From Bretschneidera sinensis (taxonomy: Eukaryota; Streptophyta; Magnoliopsida; Brassicales; Akaniaceae): a stretch of DNA of 64,000 bases. The notes beneath the pieces were generated by a model that ran no database searches, was not told the origin of the DNA, and saw nothing but the letters and a program-made list of their open reading frames with translations. Shown in pieces: positions 22,301 through 33,274 of the stretch. How positions within the stretch are numbered: position 1 is the stretch's first letter; the number at the start of each line of letters is the position of its first letter. The position numbers were made by a program, and so were the translations under genes. The stretch covers positions 21,206,501 to 21,270,500 of the forward strand of contig CM043705.1 in assembly GCA_023935145.1 (NCBI GenBank). The letters run 5' to 3'.

Positions 22301-24461
22301 TTGTGAGAATAGTTTACCAAAATACTTTTGGGTTGAAGCTGGAAACACTTCTTGCTATATCTTGAATATAATTTTAATTAGGCCTATACTTGACAAAACT
22401 TCGTATGAATTATGGAAAGGTAAAAAGCCTAATATCTCCTATTTTTGTACATTCGATTGTAAATGTTTCATCCTAAATAAAAATAAAACTAATTTGGGTA
22501 AATTTGACTCTAAGATCGATAAAAGGATAGTTTTAGGATATTCAACCTCTAACAAGGCTTATAGAGTCTTCAACAAGAGAACTCTAGTGGTAGAAGAATC
22601 TGTACATGTAACTCTTGATGAATCTAACCCAATTAGTAGTAGAGACGTTTCTTTTAATGATGATGCAGATTTTATTCCAAGAACGGAAACACCTACTCAT
22701 ATTGTTGACCCAAAGGAGAATCCACCTCAAACAAATGAAAAGATGAAAACTCTCAAATTGGACCAATCATCTACAAGCCGACAAGAGGATAGTCTTCCCA
22801 AAGATTGGAGGTATGTAAATTATCAGCCGATTGATCAAGTGATTGGTGATCCTTCACAACGGGTAAGAACTCGTTCCTCTATTATAAATATTTACAATTA
22901 TGTAGCTTATTTGTCTCAAATAGAACCTAAGACATTTATAGAAGCCGAAAAGGATAATGATTGAATAATTGTCATGCAAGAAGAAATAAATCAATTTGAA
23001 AGAAACAATGTGTGGAATCTAGTTCCTAGATCTAAGAATCATACAATAATATGAACTAAATGGTTATTTAGAAATAAAATGGATGAAAATGGAATAGTGA
23101 CTAAAAACAAAGCTTGACTAGTTGCTAAGAGATATAATCAAGAAGAAGAAATAGACTTTGATGAGACCTATGCTCCAGTAGCAAGATTAGAAGCTATTCG
23201 AATGTTATTAGCCTTTGCATGCTTTAATAAGTTTAAATTATTTCAAATGGATTTAAAGAGTGCTTTCTTAAATGGCTTTATAGAGGAAGAGGTTTATGTT
23301 GAGCAACCTCTTGGATTTGAGAATCCTAGTCTTCCAAATCATGTCTACAAGCTTTCTAAAGCTCTATATGGGTTAAAGCAAGCTCCAAGAGCATGGTATG
23401 AAAGACTAAGTAAATTTTTTATTGACAATAATTTTATAAGAGGTAAAGTAGACACAATTCTCTTCACAAAAACTCACATAAATGACACTCTACTAGTCCA
23501 AATATATGTTGATGATATTATGTTTGGTACTACTAATGAATCTATGTGTCAAGAGTTTGCCAAGTGCATGCAAGGTGAATTTGAAATGAGCATGATGGGA
23601 GAGCTTACTTACTTCTTTGGACTTCAAATCAAACAATTGAAAGGAGGAATCTTCATCAATCAATCAAAATACACAAAGGACCTATTAAAGAGGTTCGGAA
23701 TGAAAAACTTAAAGCCACTTGGTACACCTATGAGCACATCTACAAAACTTGATCTTGATGAAGGAGGTAAGTGTATAAATGCTAAATATTATAGAAGCAT
23801 GATATGAGCATTACTTTATTTGACTGCAAGTAGACCTGATATAATGTTCAGTGTATGCATGTGTACTAGATTGCAGGCTAATCCTAAGGAATCACATGTA
23901 ATTGCAGTAAAAAAAATCCTTAGATATCTACAAGGAACTCAAACTCTAGGATTATGGTACTCTAGAAATTCATCTTTTGAGCTTGTAGGATATTCGGATG
24001 CTGATTTTGCTGGATGCAGTTTAGATAGAAAAAACACAATTGGAACATACCAATTCTTAGGTGCAATGTTAACCTCTTAGTTTTCCAAGAAACAAATCTC
24101 CGTTCCACTATCAACCGCCGAGGCGGAATATGTAGCAGCTAAAAGTTGTTGTGCCCAAGTGTTATGGATGAAACAACAACTAGAAGACTATGGCATGAAC
24201 TTTAAAAGTATCCCAATACATTGTGATAATACTAGTGCTATTAACCTAACCAAGAACCCTATTCAGCACTCTAGAATTAAACACATAGAAATTATACATC
24301 ATTTCTTAAGAGACCATGCTCAAAAATGTGATATAAGACTAGAATTCATACCTTCAGAAGATCAAATAGCTGACATTCTTACAAAACCTCTAAGTGAAGC
24401 AAGTTTTTACAAAATAAGACTGTCAATAGGATTGTTAGATTATAATAAACTGTATGTTTGA
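22301..24461 (+). pseudogene. Copia A reverse transcriptase and RNase H
   Basis: After the integrase C-terminal region (22362-22960) come the RT hallmarks: QMDLKSAFLNGFIEEEVYVE near 23240, ALYGLKQAPRAWY near 23360, and the catalytic YVDDIMFG near 23506. RNase H follows with YSDADFAGC near 23990, STAEAEYVA near 24115 and the HCDNTSAI segment near 24220, ending at 24461. In-frame stops at about 22964, 23054, 23116, 23805 and 24078 mostly sit where the family has Trp, Arg or Gly, that is, TGG/CGA/GGA read as TGA or TAG. Confidence 0.92.
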
Positions 24462-24595
24462 TTGTTTCATCATTCATCATTTTGCATATTTGAAATCTAG
24501 TGAAAGAGTATTAAACCTTATTTAATTACTCCTTCACTCAAGATGACATAGATAAACAAATTTCGTGTTAAGACTCAAGACTGAAAATTTTTGTA

Positions 24596-24825
24596 AGGGT
24601 CCAGTCAACTGGTAAGGCTATACCAGTCTTCTGGTAATCAAAAACCTTGTTTGGAGCCATTTTTTTGTCGACTGGTATCAACTATCCAATCAACTGGTAT
24701 CCTTCTACCAGTTTACCCAATCGACTGGTATCCCTACCCAGTCGACTGGTATACGAAAATTTTCAATTCTGCAAAGAACCCAGTCGACTGATACCCTAAC
24801 CCCAGTCGATTGGTATCGCGATTCT
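24596..24825 (+). repeat. Array of CCAGTCGACTGG-like palindromes between pol and the extra ORF
   Basis: Eight near copies of the 12-bp palindrome, usually followed by TA, lie at about 24601, 24622, 24665, 24686, 24717, 24738, 24780 and 24802, with spacing mostly near 21 or 31 bp. The same motif occurs in the copia A LTR U3 and in the related LTR at 47918-49029. It lies in a non-coding stretch (24462-25158) that also carries a run of A residues near 24913. Confidence 0.85.
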
Positions 24826-25158
24826 ATATATAGACTATTTTTTTTTTCAGATTTTTACGCCATTTTTAGAACCCTAAGCTTTCTCTCTCTACAAAATTTC
24901 GTCATTTTGATAAAAAAAAAAAAAAAAACCTTTAAAACACTTCCTAATCACTTCGATCTACTCATCCAAACCATCCATTTCAACTTTCTATGGTTGAAAT
25001 CCCTTTTTTTTTTTTTACCAAAAACCTTTTTTAACCCATAAAGCCATTTTTCAAAAATGCCTGACCGAATCCATATAAAAACTACCGTTGGGGGACCACA
25101 TGTGCCTACTAGGCCAAGGTCCACCAAATCCACGGCTCCAGATTCCTGAGGGAAGGGC

Positions 25159-26309
25159 ATGGCGGGCTCATCAAGCAAGAAACCCATAACAGAGCTTGAC
25201 GACTCTCTGTTCTCCAGCCCGACGGTGAAAGACAGGTATACATCCGTTATCCGCCATAAGAAGATTATGACGGGTAGATTTGTGGACTTCGAATCTATTT
25301 ATTATGGTAATTTTGATATATTATCTGCCTTCACTGCTATTAACTTGACCCCACTGGTCAAGATACATGAAAATTTTTACCTGTGACTGACTCACCAGTT
25401 CTATGCGAACTTGGTGAAACCCAATCCACTGGCTCTGAGGTTCAAAACTAGTGTTATGGGTGTGGAGTTTGAAGTCAACATTGACCTTTTGATAAGTATC
25501 CTGAGGATCTCTGTGGAAGGGATCCAATAGACTCTGGAAGGATGGCCAGACAATTTCGATTATGAGGAGACATGTTAGATAGTTAGGGGTGACCCTAACT
25601 ATGTGTTTTGACCCACTATATTTCACACATGTAGTGACATGCCCCTTGACTCGAAATTATGAGTTGGACCATCCATCAGAGATTCGGGAGTCGGAACTAT
25701 CTATCTAAGATAAATATCGTATTGATTTGGTGCCTTAAAACTGGGCACCACTTCAATATCTACCCCCTACTACTCGCCAATATGATAAATGGCAAAATGA
25801 GCGACTTCAGATGCCTTCCCCACGGGATGCTCATCACACTCATCCTTCAACACTTCCAGGTGCCTCTTCCCGCCTCCGAGGCTCAGGACATCGACCTCAA
25901 GAACATCATCAACGTCTTCTGGCTAAAGAAGATGGGATGCACAGTCTGAGACAGCTTCATCTATTTCAAGGCCGGGAAGAACATACAGATAGGAGAGGAC
26001 GAGAACAGTGATGATGAGGACGAGGGTCCAGATGCTGCTGCTGCTGCTATGGATACGAATGATCGAGAACCTCCTATGGGTGACTCAAGTGCTAGTCAGG
26101 CTGGATATGGTGATCTTCTTTAGGCTATCACGAGCCTCCAGCTGACCATGCAGTCTGGCTTCTAAAGCTTGAGCTCTACAGTAGACGCTATGCATCACGA
26201 CCTCCGCTCTCTCTGGGATGACTTCGAGTTGCACCATGAGCATAGCGAGAGCTCTCTAGCTAAGCTTTGGGATCTTGCTCATGGCAGCTCTGACTCTCCC
26301 ACTCCTTGA
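25159..26309 (+). pseudogene. Copia A additional ORF after pol, broken
   Basis: Starts MAGSSSKKPITELDD and shows KIMTGRFVDF near residue 36. This resembles the uncharacterised plant transposon-associated domain often found after pol in SIRE/Maximus elements, where some authors call it envelope-like. The frame is cut by stops near 25384, 25528 and 25577 and by a shift before 25660. It then continues through a His/Leu-rich segment to an acidic, Ala-rich stretch near 26030 and a C-terminal helix-forming region ending at 26309. No signal peptide or clear membrane segment can be seen. Function unknown. Confidence 0.65.
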
Positions 26310-26977
26310 GTCATTTTTCTATCTCCTTTTTGATGTACATATTGATGTAGTTTTTCATTGTTCTTAGCACGAACATATATTCATCATTTACTGTATTTTG
26401 TACTTTTGTTTCGGCTCTCCGAAGCCTATGTTGTATAGACTGGTGATGTAAATGACAATGGTTTATGCTTAGACTTAATTCATATACTTGTTTTACATTT
26501 GTGTAATATGGTTACATGCTTTATATCTCTTTATATTCGGATAAATGCTTTAAACTGCTTCTGCATGTATGAAAACTTTCGGTTCTTCTTGGGAAGGCTT
26601 TTAAACTCTGAATGATGCCAATCTTTCACATACAAGTTTTTTTATGCTTCTCTTCATGTCTATGGTATCTATATAGCTTATTTTTTGGTTTACTATCTCA
26701 TTTTCTGCAGTTGTCAAAACAGGGGAGAAAAATGAGAAAAATAACTGTAAACTCAAACTAGTGTATAGATTTAGGGGGAGCATTACTCCAAAGAACTTGG
26801 TGTATAATTATATATGTTGAGTTGATTGGTTGGGTGGCATATAAACTGTTCTTTATCTTTTTACAGGTTGTTTTTATTCAAAAAACAAAAGAGCCCGATT
26901 TTTTCAAACAAATCCAACATTTAGTTTTTAAAACTGTTTTCTCTCATTAGTTTTGTCATCATAAAAAAAGAGGAGAT
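26310..26977 (+). other. Copia A spacer and polypurine tract before the 3' LTR
   Basis: No coding frame is supported. The last 16 bases (26962-26977) are purine-rich and would prime plus-strand DNA. Confidence 0.75.
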
Positions 26978-28030
26978 TGTTGACCCTCACCTATATTTTA
27001 ATGATGACAAAACATAACTCTTATTTTATTAATAGTGTTATCTAAGTGTATTAAGCGATAAAAGCATACAGTTAGAAATCAAGATGCAAGAACTCAACCT
27101 GAATCAAACTCCAAGTCAATACAGAAGATCTAGTATAGGTTTAAGGTATTTAAACAAGTTGTAAATGTCACTTGTTCAGATAAAAAACTTGTCTTATGGC
27201 TCCTTTTGAAAAAGTATTTTAACAGAACTTTTCAATCAAACGTTTTTAAGTTAAAAACATTTCAAAACATTAAAATTGGTATATTGGACAGACTGTCCCC
27301 AGTCGACTGGTACCTTCAATAGCCTTAAAAATAAGATTTTTAACTTGACTCAATCGACTGGTAGTTCAAAAAATATGACTGTTGAGACGCGAGATTTAAG
27401 CACAAATTACACCAAAACGTACCAGATCAGTACAAAACGGCCATATTACATCAAGGCAATATAAACCCACTCTACTGAGCATTTTAAAGGAGGAGATTAC
27501 ACATTCAATCAAGTTTTTACTCATTGACACACAAAAGCTTTGAAATATTTATTGTTGAGCCATTCTTCAAGCTTTACCTTGAAAGGGAGATATTATTCAG
27601 TTGTATAGCTTTCATTGTTGTCTTTCTACCATTTACTTTACAGCATTTAATATAAAGGGATTAGCTTCCGAAAGGAAGAGATTAGCTTCCGAGAAGAAGA
27701 GATTAGCTTCCGAGAGGAAGAGATTTGCTTCCAAGAAGAAGGGATTGATTGTAAGGTTTGTGCAACACCTGTAAAATTGCACGACTGAGTTTTTTAATAG
27801 ATTCCTTCAAGGAGGTTCCTTGAAGAGAGTGGACGTAGGGTCGGAACGAATCCGATATTGCCGAACCACAATAAACTGAGTTTGCATCCTTTATTCCTTA
27901 ACTCTTTTGTTTACAGCATATTATTTTTTTATATGTTTGTGGGTTTATCTGTTTTTTATAAACTTGTGTTTAATTAGCAAAAGTTTTTAAAAACCCAATT
28001 CACCCCCCTTTGGATTGAAACCTCAGTCTA

Positions 28031-28032
<2 letters not shown>
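26978..28032 (+). repeat. 3' LTR of copia A
   Basis: Aligns end to end with 7481-8554. It has only two copies of the CCAGTCGACTGG-type palindrome (27299 and 27349) against four in the 5' LTR; each missing copy corresponds to one spacer-plus-motif unit of about 22 bp. The TATA region is changed to CAATATAAAC (about 27458-27467). It keeps the 50-bp block lost from the 5' LTR. Confidence 0.95.

Positions 28033-28034
<2 letters not shown>

Positions 28035-28083
<49 letters not shown>
28035..28083. repeat. (AT)n microsatellite
   Basis: About 22 AT units directly abut the right end of copia A. Confidence 0.95.
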
Positions 28084-28084
<1 letters not shown>

Positions 28085-29054
28085 CATTTCAGCTGTCAGC
28101 ACCTTCCCCCTATTTTGCCACGAATTGATATTGTGTCTTACATATAGGCCTTACTTTTCTTTTGGCAACAGGTGTTGCCAGCTGTTGCCACGTTTTTTTT
28201 TTTTTGAAAAAAAAAATAAAAATTTCTTTTTCTTTTTCCTTTTTCTTTTCTTTTATCTGGACGATTTTTTTAAAAATTTTTTATAAAAATTAAATCTTTC
28301 ACATATATATTATTTTAACTTCATGTTATATTAATCAAATTACTTATTTAGTATTACACTCATATCCTTTTTCTTGTAACCAAACAAAGGAAAAGAATAT
28401 GAATCAACACTGATTTTGAAAATCTCTCATGCACGTTTAGAGAACAAGCCAATAGAAGCATGACATGTCACTAATACAATAATACATTTCCCGTATACTA
28501 AGAGACTCAATACAAATTAATTTTTTGGCAGTTATCAACTTTTCAACTTTTGACCTTCGTCTAATAAAAACAACATAGGTAGAGAAAAACTATTAATTTT
28601 TTAACAAAAAATCAAAAAGCTCCAGAGTAAACAACTCTCTCGTTCCGAACTTTCCAATAATTGATCCTCAATTTCTTAGATTAACTTGGGATCTGATCTC
28701 GTAGAATCCCATACAGAACTTCCGAGTAGCATTTCCTATCAATTAACAAGAAAACCATCACTAAATAAACGATAATTTGGGTTCAAACCCTAACTCTTTG
28801 AATCCTTACTTTCCTTCAACATAAATTTTGAAAACTCAATAGCGAGCAATAGACCATTTAAAAAATCTCAAAACCGAGATGGTTCTTCAAACCCGAGAAC
28901 ATCTTCGATGCAGATGACATGTGTGTCTTCCACCATTCCCCAATCACCATCACAATTCTTAAACATCGACGTTCATCCGAAGTTGGTGTTCAACTGAGAA
29001 ATTAAAAAGGCAAATACTCACTGCTTAACTCTAATTGAACATTTCAAGGCCCTG
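28084..29054. other. Sequence upstream of the mobile-domain pseudogene
   Basis: No supported coding frame. It includes a T-tract facing an A-tract near 28192-28218, and repeated TGTTGCC phrases near 28163-28190. It may hold the old promoter of the pseudogene, but no clear TATA box could be assigned. Confidence 0.5.
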
Positions 29055-30450
29055 ATGTTGGGCCCTTGCTTTACCCAAGAACCCCTAGTTCAATTCACCA
29101 AAATTTTCCCAAAACTTGAACCAAAAAAATTCTTGTGGGAGATAGAGGACCTCTATTTTGCTTTTGCCATGGAAAACAAAAATTTCAGACCTTGGCCGAA
29201 TTTGGAATCCGATTTCTCAAATTGGCTCACCATAATATATAAGTATAAAAATGAAACTCTAGATGACCTAGGTATTTCCAGCATGCTTCACTTTTCTACT
29301 CTCCATTTAAGGCTTGATACCTCCCTGATGGCAACAACAATATGTTTTTGGTCTTCATCAACTATTACCTTTGTGTTTCCCTTTGGAAATTTGACCATCA
29401 CTCATTTTGATCTATCTACACTTGCCTACATTGCTCTAGGTGGATCAATCTCCATAAATGCAACCATGAAAGTCCTGAATTTGGACAAGCTATATGTGAA
29501 CTCCCACAACTCGATCACTAGTTATGGAGGCTTTTATAGAGGGCACCGTGGGTGAGAAGGTACAAAGGTAAGCCCAAAAAGAATTCATAGCCCTTTTACT
29601 TTAATAGTTGTGTAAATTCATACTTTGTGTCTCCTCTTAAAAAATAGTGAAGGAATATATGACCATCGCACAAGCTATGGCCGAATGCTAGAATTCCGAC
29701 CTGAATAGCTTCATCCTATCTGCCTTGTATCATGGCATAAGAGTGTGAAGGACATTAACCAGAAGAATATGCGGCAAAACCCACCAAGTCCCATGTGGAT
29801 TTTGCAGTTGTTGCTTCATGTGTACTTTCCTAGACTTAGATTCAGGAATGCCTTAATAAAGGAAGAGCTCAACCCTCTTGCTATAGACTTATGTATTGAA
29901 AGTTCCACCAGTCAAATACAACTTCTTTGAATGCTTCAACCATCTCTTCGACAAGTCATTCAAACAACCAAATAACTGCTTTACTCCCTTCGCTAAGAGA
30001 GTTCACGGCCATCCTGTATTCCGAATTTACTTCGTACATGAGCTCATTGAAAATCTTGAAGGTTATGATGACTACAATAAATTGATGAAGTCATCCCTGG
30101 TTAGATGTGAACAACACAAGGGGAATGGCAACTAGAGTGCAAATTAGAACTGTGGGGTAGAATTGTACAACCTACACTGCTGTGCCAGAAAGTTCGGGCT
30201 CAAGTAATCGATCCACTTCCCATCGTTGTTCACAACAAACTACAACTTCTCTAATTGAGCTAAATTCACAAAGTCAGCACAAGTGAAAGTTGTGAATGAC
30301 ATGAATGCCTAGTTGGTACAAGAAATTGAGGCCGAGTTTTGACCTTATACAAATAATCCAGATACCACTACAACATTCACTAACTTGTGGGAAACATGGT
30401 CAATAAAATACTTCAAAAACCATGAAGTCACTGAAGTGCTGGGAAAACTA
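29055..30450 (+). pseudogene. Plant mobile domain (aminotransferase-like) gene relic
   Basis: The 166-residue frame 29055-29555 has FRPWPNLESDFSNWL, then DTSLMATTICFWSSSTITF and VFPFGNLTITHFDLSTLAYI. This is the order of Trp, Phe-Trp-Ser and Pro-Phe-Gly motifs in the plant mobile domain found in MAIN-like proteins and in transposons. Downstream fragments (29745-29930, 29896-30135, and shifted pieces to about 30450) continue the likeness, including a VRLF/FVHELIENL-type segment. Stops and shifts separate them. It could be a cellular family member or a fragment carried by a Mutator- or gypsy-type element; the sequence does not decide. Confidence 0.6.
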
Positions 30451-31099
30451 TAATGTTACTTTCCAAAGGAGATTTAGATAGTGGGAAACATAGTAATCAT
30501 GTCTAATGAAACAAAAGATCGAATTAATTTGTCCTCCAATAAGCGATCTTCTTTAAAATGCAGTATTTACTCTTCAATTTTCAAGTTTGAATAATTCTAT
30601 CACATTAAATTCAAACCATGTGCCTTGGCTAACCAAAATGAAGATAATAGAAGATTTAGAGAGAATAACCCCAAAACTAATGGAAGAACGGCAAAAATAA
30701 TTCAGGAACCACTGTACGAATTACAAGGAAAGTCTAATGTCTTATAAAAAATTCAAAGACTTAATACTTCAAATCCATATTGCCTGAAACACCAAAAGCT
30801 ACATTCGGACTGGTGGACAAAGTCTGTTATTTTTCATTTCGGTCAGTCACTAACTAAGTCTTTGAATGAAATGGCAAACTTTCACATTTAGAATATGCCA
30901 TTAGAATTGTATGATATCCTTCATACTTATTTGAATTTAGTGGAGGCACAATGTCTTATCAAATTTGTAATCGACCTGAATGAATAAATGTTTTATTATT
31001 TGCATCTGAATACTTCATTTCTTCTTTAACAACTGTCATTCCTACCAATATTCGTTATCTAGCGCTAACAATGAAAAGATGTAAAGGGAATCCTACTAA
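30451..31099. other. Unassigned sequence between the pseudogene and the G2 relic
   Basis: I see no recognisable domain, LTR end or RNA gene. The stretch may hold further decayed pieces of the mobile-domain relic. Confidence 0.5.
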
Positions 31100-31283
31100 A
31101 AAAATGCGTAAAGAACAAGGGTTGGCCTTCCATTATCATTTTAATTCCAGATTGATAAGCACCACAAATGCATTCATGTACTTCTACCATAACTTTCATA
31201 GCTTCGTCTTTGCTTAGGCATTTAAATAATCCTATCAAGACTCTTATGGTATAATTGGCCATCTATTAAAAGGAAGTCAAGCG
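31100..31283 (-). pseudogene. G2 gypsy integrase zinc-binding fragment, left of the inserted block
   Basis: Minus-strand translation gives an LIDGQLYHKSLD segment and then KCLSKDEA and MVEVHECICGAYQSG, in two frames. This is the start of a Ty3/gypsy integrase with its His and Cys-containing zinc finger. It continues the RNase H reading of G2 that stops at 45656, on the other side of the 31284-45655 insertion. Homology fades below about 31100. Confidence 0.75.
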
Positions 31284-31669
31284 TGTTAGAGTTGGTGCAT
31301 ACTTCACGGGATCAAATCTGTAGAACCCTGGACGAATACGAGGGTTCTGCTCCTCGGTGAGCGAGCGAGGGTCTCGCTCTCTGTACATGAGTTGGGTCTG
31401 GATTTTTTCTTACGGTTTGGGCTTGGGCCCATGAATAGCCATACTTCTACAGTAAGACAGAAATCCTAATTAGATCATAATTAGGATGTCTTAAGTTGCT
31501 TATAAATACTCTTTATGTATTGAGCATATATTGTAATGAGAGATTTGTGAGGTAGATAATAAGAATCTTTTTGCAGGATGTAGCCCTATTCTGGGGTGAA
31601 CCTAGGTAAATCTTGTCTTTTTTTCTTCCTGTTTATAATTCGTGTGATTGACAAGTCTCGAATCGTTCA
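31284..31669 (+). repeat. 5' LTR of copia B
   Basis: TGTTAGAG to GTTCA. A TATA box (TATAAATA) lies at 31501-31508. It is followed by the two bases AT and then the primer site. Confidence 0.93.
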
Positions 31670-31671
31670 AT

Positions 31672-31684
31672 TGGTATCAAAGCC
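31672..31684 (+). other. Primer-binding site of copia B (tRNA-Met type)
   Basis: TGGTATCAAAGCC starts two bases after the LTR; one base differs from the usual TGGTATCAGAGCC. Confidence 0.85.
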
Positions 31685-31709
31685 TTTGTTCGAGGATTAA
31701 CGATCAGAG

Positions 31710-32650
31710 ATGTCGATTGGATCACGGATTGAAATCAAGAAGTTCGGAAGGAAGAACTTCGAGTTATGGAAACTGAAGATGGAGGATCTCCTCGTGGATA
31801 GGGATATGTTGACGGTGATAGTTGATGAGATACCGAAGAGTATGACATCCACGGCAGAGGTGTCGTCGGTGGTGGTTTCGACATTATCTTCAGTGACCAT
31901 CACGGAGTGGTAGAAGCTCGATCGGAAGGCACAAAGTCTGCTTTGGCTATGCTTGACCGATTATGTCCTGATAAATTTTTCTAGAGAAACAACTGCAAAA
32001 GATCTCTGGAAGAAGTTGGAAAGCTTTTATCAGAGTAAATCTCTAGTAAACAAACTATTTCTGCTGAAGAAGTTGAACAACCTTCGGATGACTGAGGGAG
32101 ATTCTTTCTCTGTTCATCTACATGAGTTCAACACTTTGATAGGTCGGTTATTATCTATTAGTGTTGATGTGACAAATGACAATAAGACTATTACATTGCT
32201 CTGTTCACTACTTAATTCACGGGATAACTTGATAGTTGCGATTAGTTATGGTACGACTGATCTGTCTTTTGATAATGTCGTGGCAGTCTTATTGTCTGAG
32301 GAGATGAGGTGGCAGGGTACAGAGAACTCGTCAAAGGAGGCTTTATCTGTGAGAGGGCGAACCCATGATAAATACTACAAGTAGTCTGGTGATAAACCCA
32401 AGTTCATGAGAAGATCGAAAAGTAGGGATAAATCTGGGTTGAAGTGTTCGAAGTGTAGGAAACCTGGGCATCTAAAGAAGGATTGTATAAGTAAGAGTGT
32501 GAACCCTGAAAAGCGGATAGGCGAGAGATTAGCATCAGGAAATAAGGACCAGTATGATGATGATGCTGGTGACTTAAATATGGCATCATGTTTGGCTCAA
32601 TCAGATCAGAGTTTTTGGATAATTGACACATGAGACTCCTTTCACATGAC
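31710..32650 (+). pseudogene. Copia B gag and protease start
   Basis: Frame 31710-31913 has FGRKNFELWKLKMEDLL, the Gag N-terminal Trp motif; it ends in a TAG next to a Trp codon. The reading resumes at 31953-32384 with the capsid segment LTDYVLINF and LKKLNNLRM. The zinc knuckle CSKCRKPGHLKKDC lies near 32448-32490. The protease site begins FWIIDT at about 32615 and is then cut by TGA at 32632, in place of the expected Gly. Confidence 0.88.
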
Positions 32651-33274
32651 ACCACACAGGGACTGGTTTCGTGAGTATGAAACCTTTGATGGGGAAATGT
32701 TTTATTGTGAGATAACTCTTCGGTGAAAATTATTGGTCGTGGGAAAGTAAAGTTAAAGATGAATAATGGGACGGTCAGAACACTTCTAGGCATGATGTAT
32801 ATTTGGGATCTTACTAGGAACCTGATGTCGGTTAGCAAGATGGTAGATAAGAGAATGAATTTTAGTTGTGACAAAAATTCGTGCAAGATGACTCATGGAT
32901 CATTAGTAATTGTATGAGGTGTTCGGTATGGTACGTTGTACAAGCTGCTGGGAAGTACAATACAAAGTCAGTGCAATGGAGGTTTTATCTCTGAGAATGC
33001 GACTGATGATGAAGCAACATCCTCTATGTTATGGCATCAGAGGCTTGGACATATCGGTGAAAATGGACTATCTAATTTATCGTCAAAGCAGATGGTGAAG
33101 GGAGTCTCGAATTGCTCCATGGGATTCGGTTTCTATAAGCATTGTTTACATGGCAAGCTGAACCGTGTGAGTTTTAAGTCCACTGGCATAAGGGTAAATG
33201 GTATTCTGGATTTAATACATAGTGATGTGTTTGGGCCAGTTCCGATCCAATCTCTTGGAAAATCAAGGTATTAG
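32651..33274 (+). pseudogene. Copia B protease remainder and GAG-pre-integrase
   Basis: The frames hold HMTPHRDWF, then NLMSVSKM (about 32820), and LWHQRLGHIGENGL near 33030, the zinc-binding segment before integrase. The first integrase Asp appears in LIHSDVFGPV near 33220. Several shifts are present. Confidence 0.85.

Larger units (their letters stand above)
7481..28032 (+). mobile_element. Copia A: SIRE/Maximus-like Ty1/copia element, split by gypsy G1
   Basis: The LTRs are 7481-8554 and 26978-28032. The internal order is a tRNA-Met-type primer site, gag, protease, integrase, reverse transcriptase, RNase H, a non-coding spacer, an additional ORF, and a polypurine tract (AAAAAAAGAGGAGATT at 26962-26977). 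Flanking bases are CTAAA on the left and CTACA on the right, a target duplication with one mismatch. Without the nested G1 (8869-19521) the element is about 9.9 kb. The long LTRs, long internal region and ORF after pol suit the SIRE/Maximus lineage. Every coding module carries stops or shifts, so it is inactive. Confidence 0.9.
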
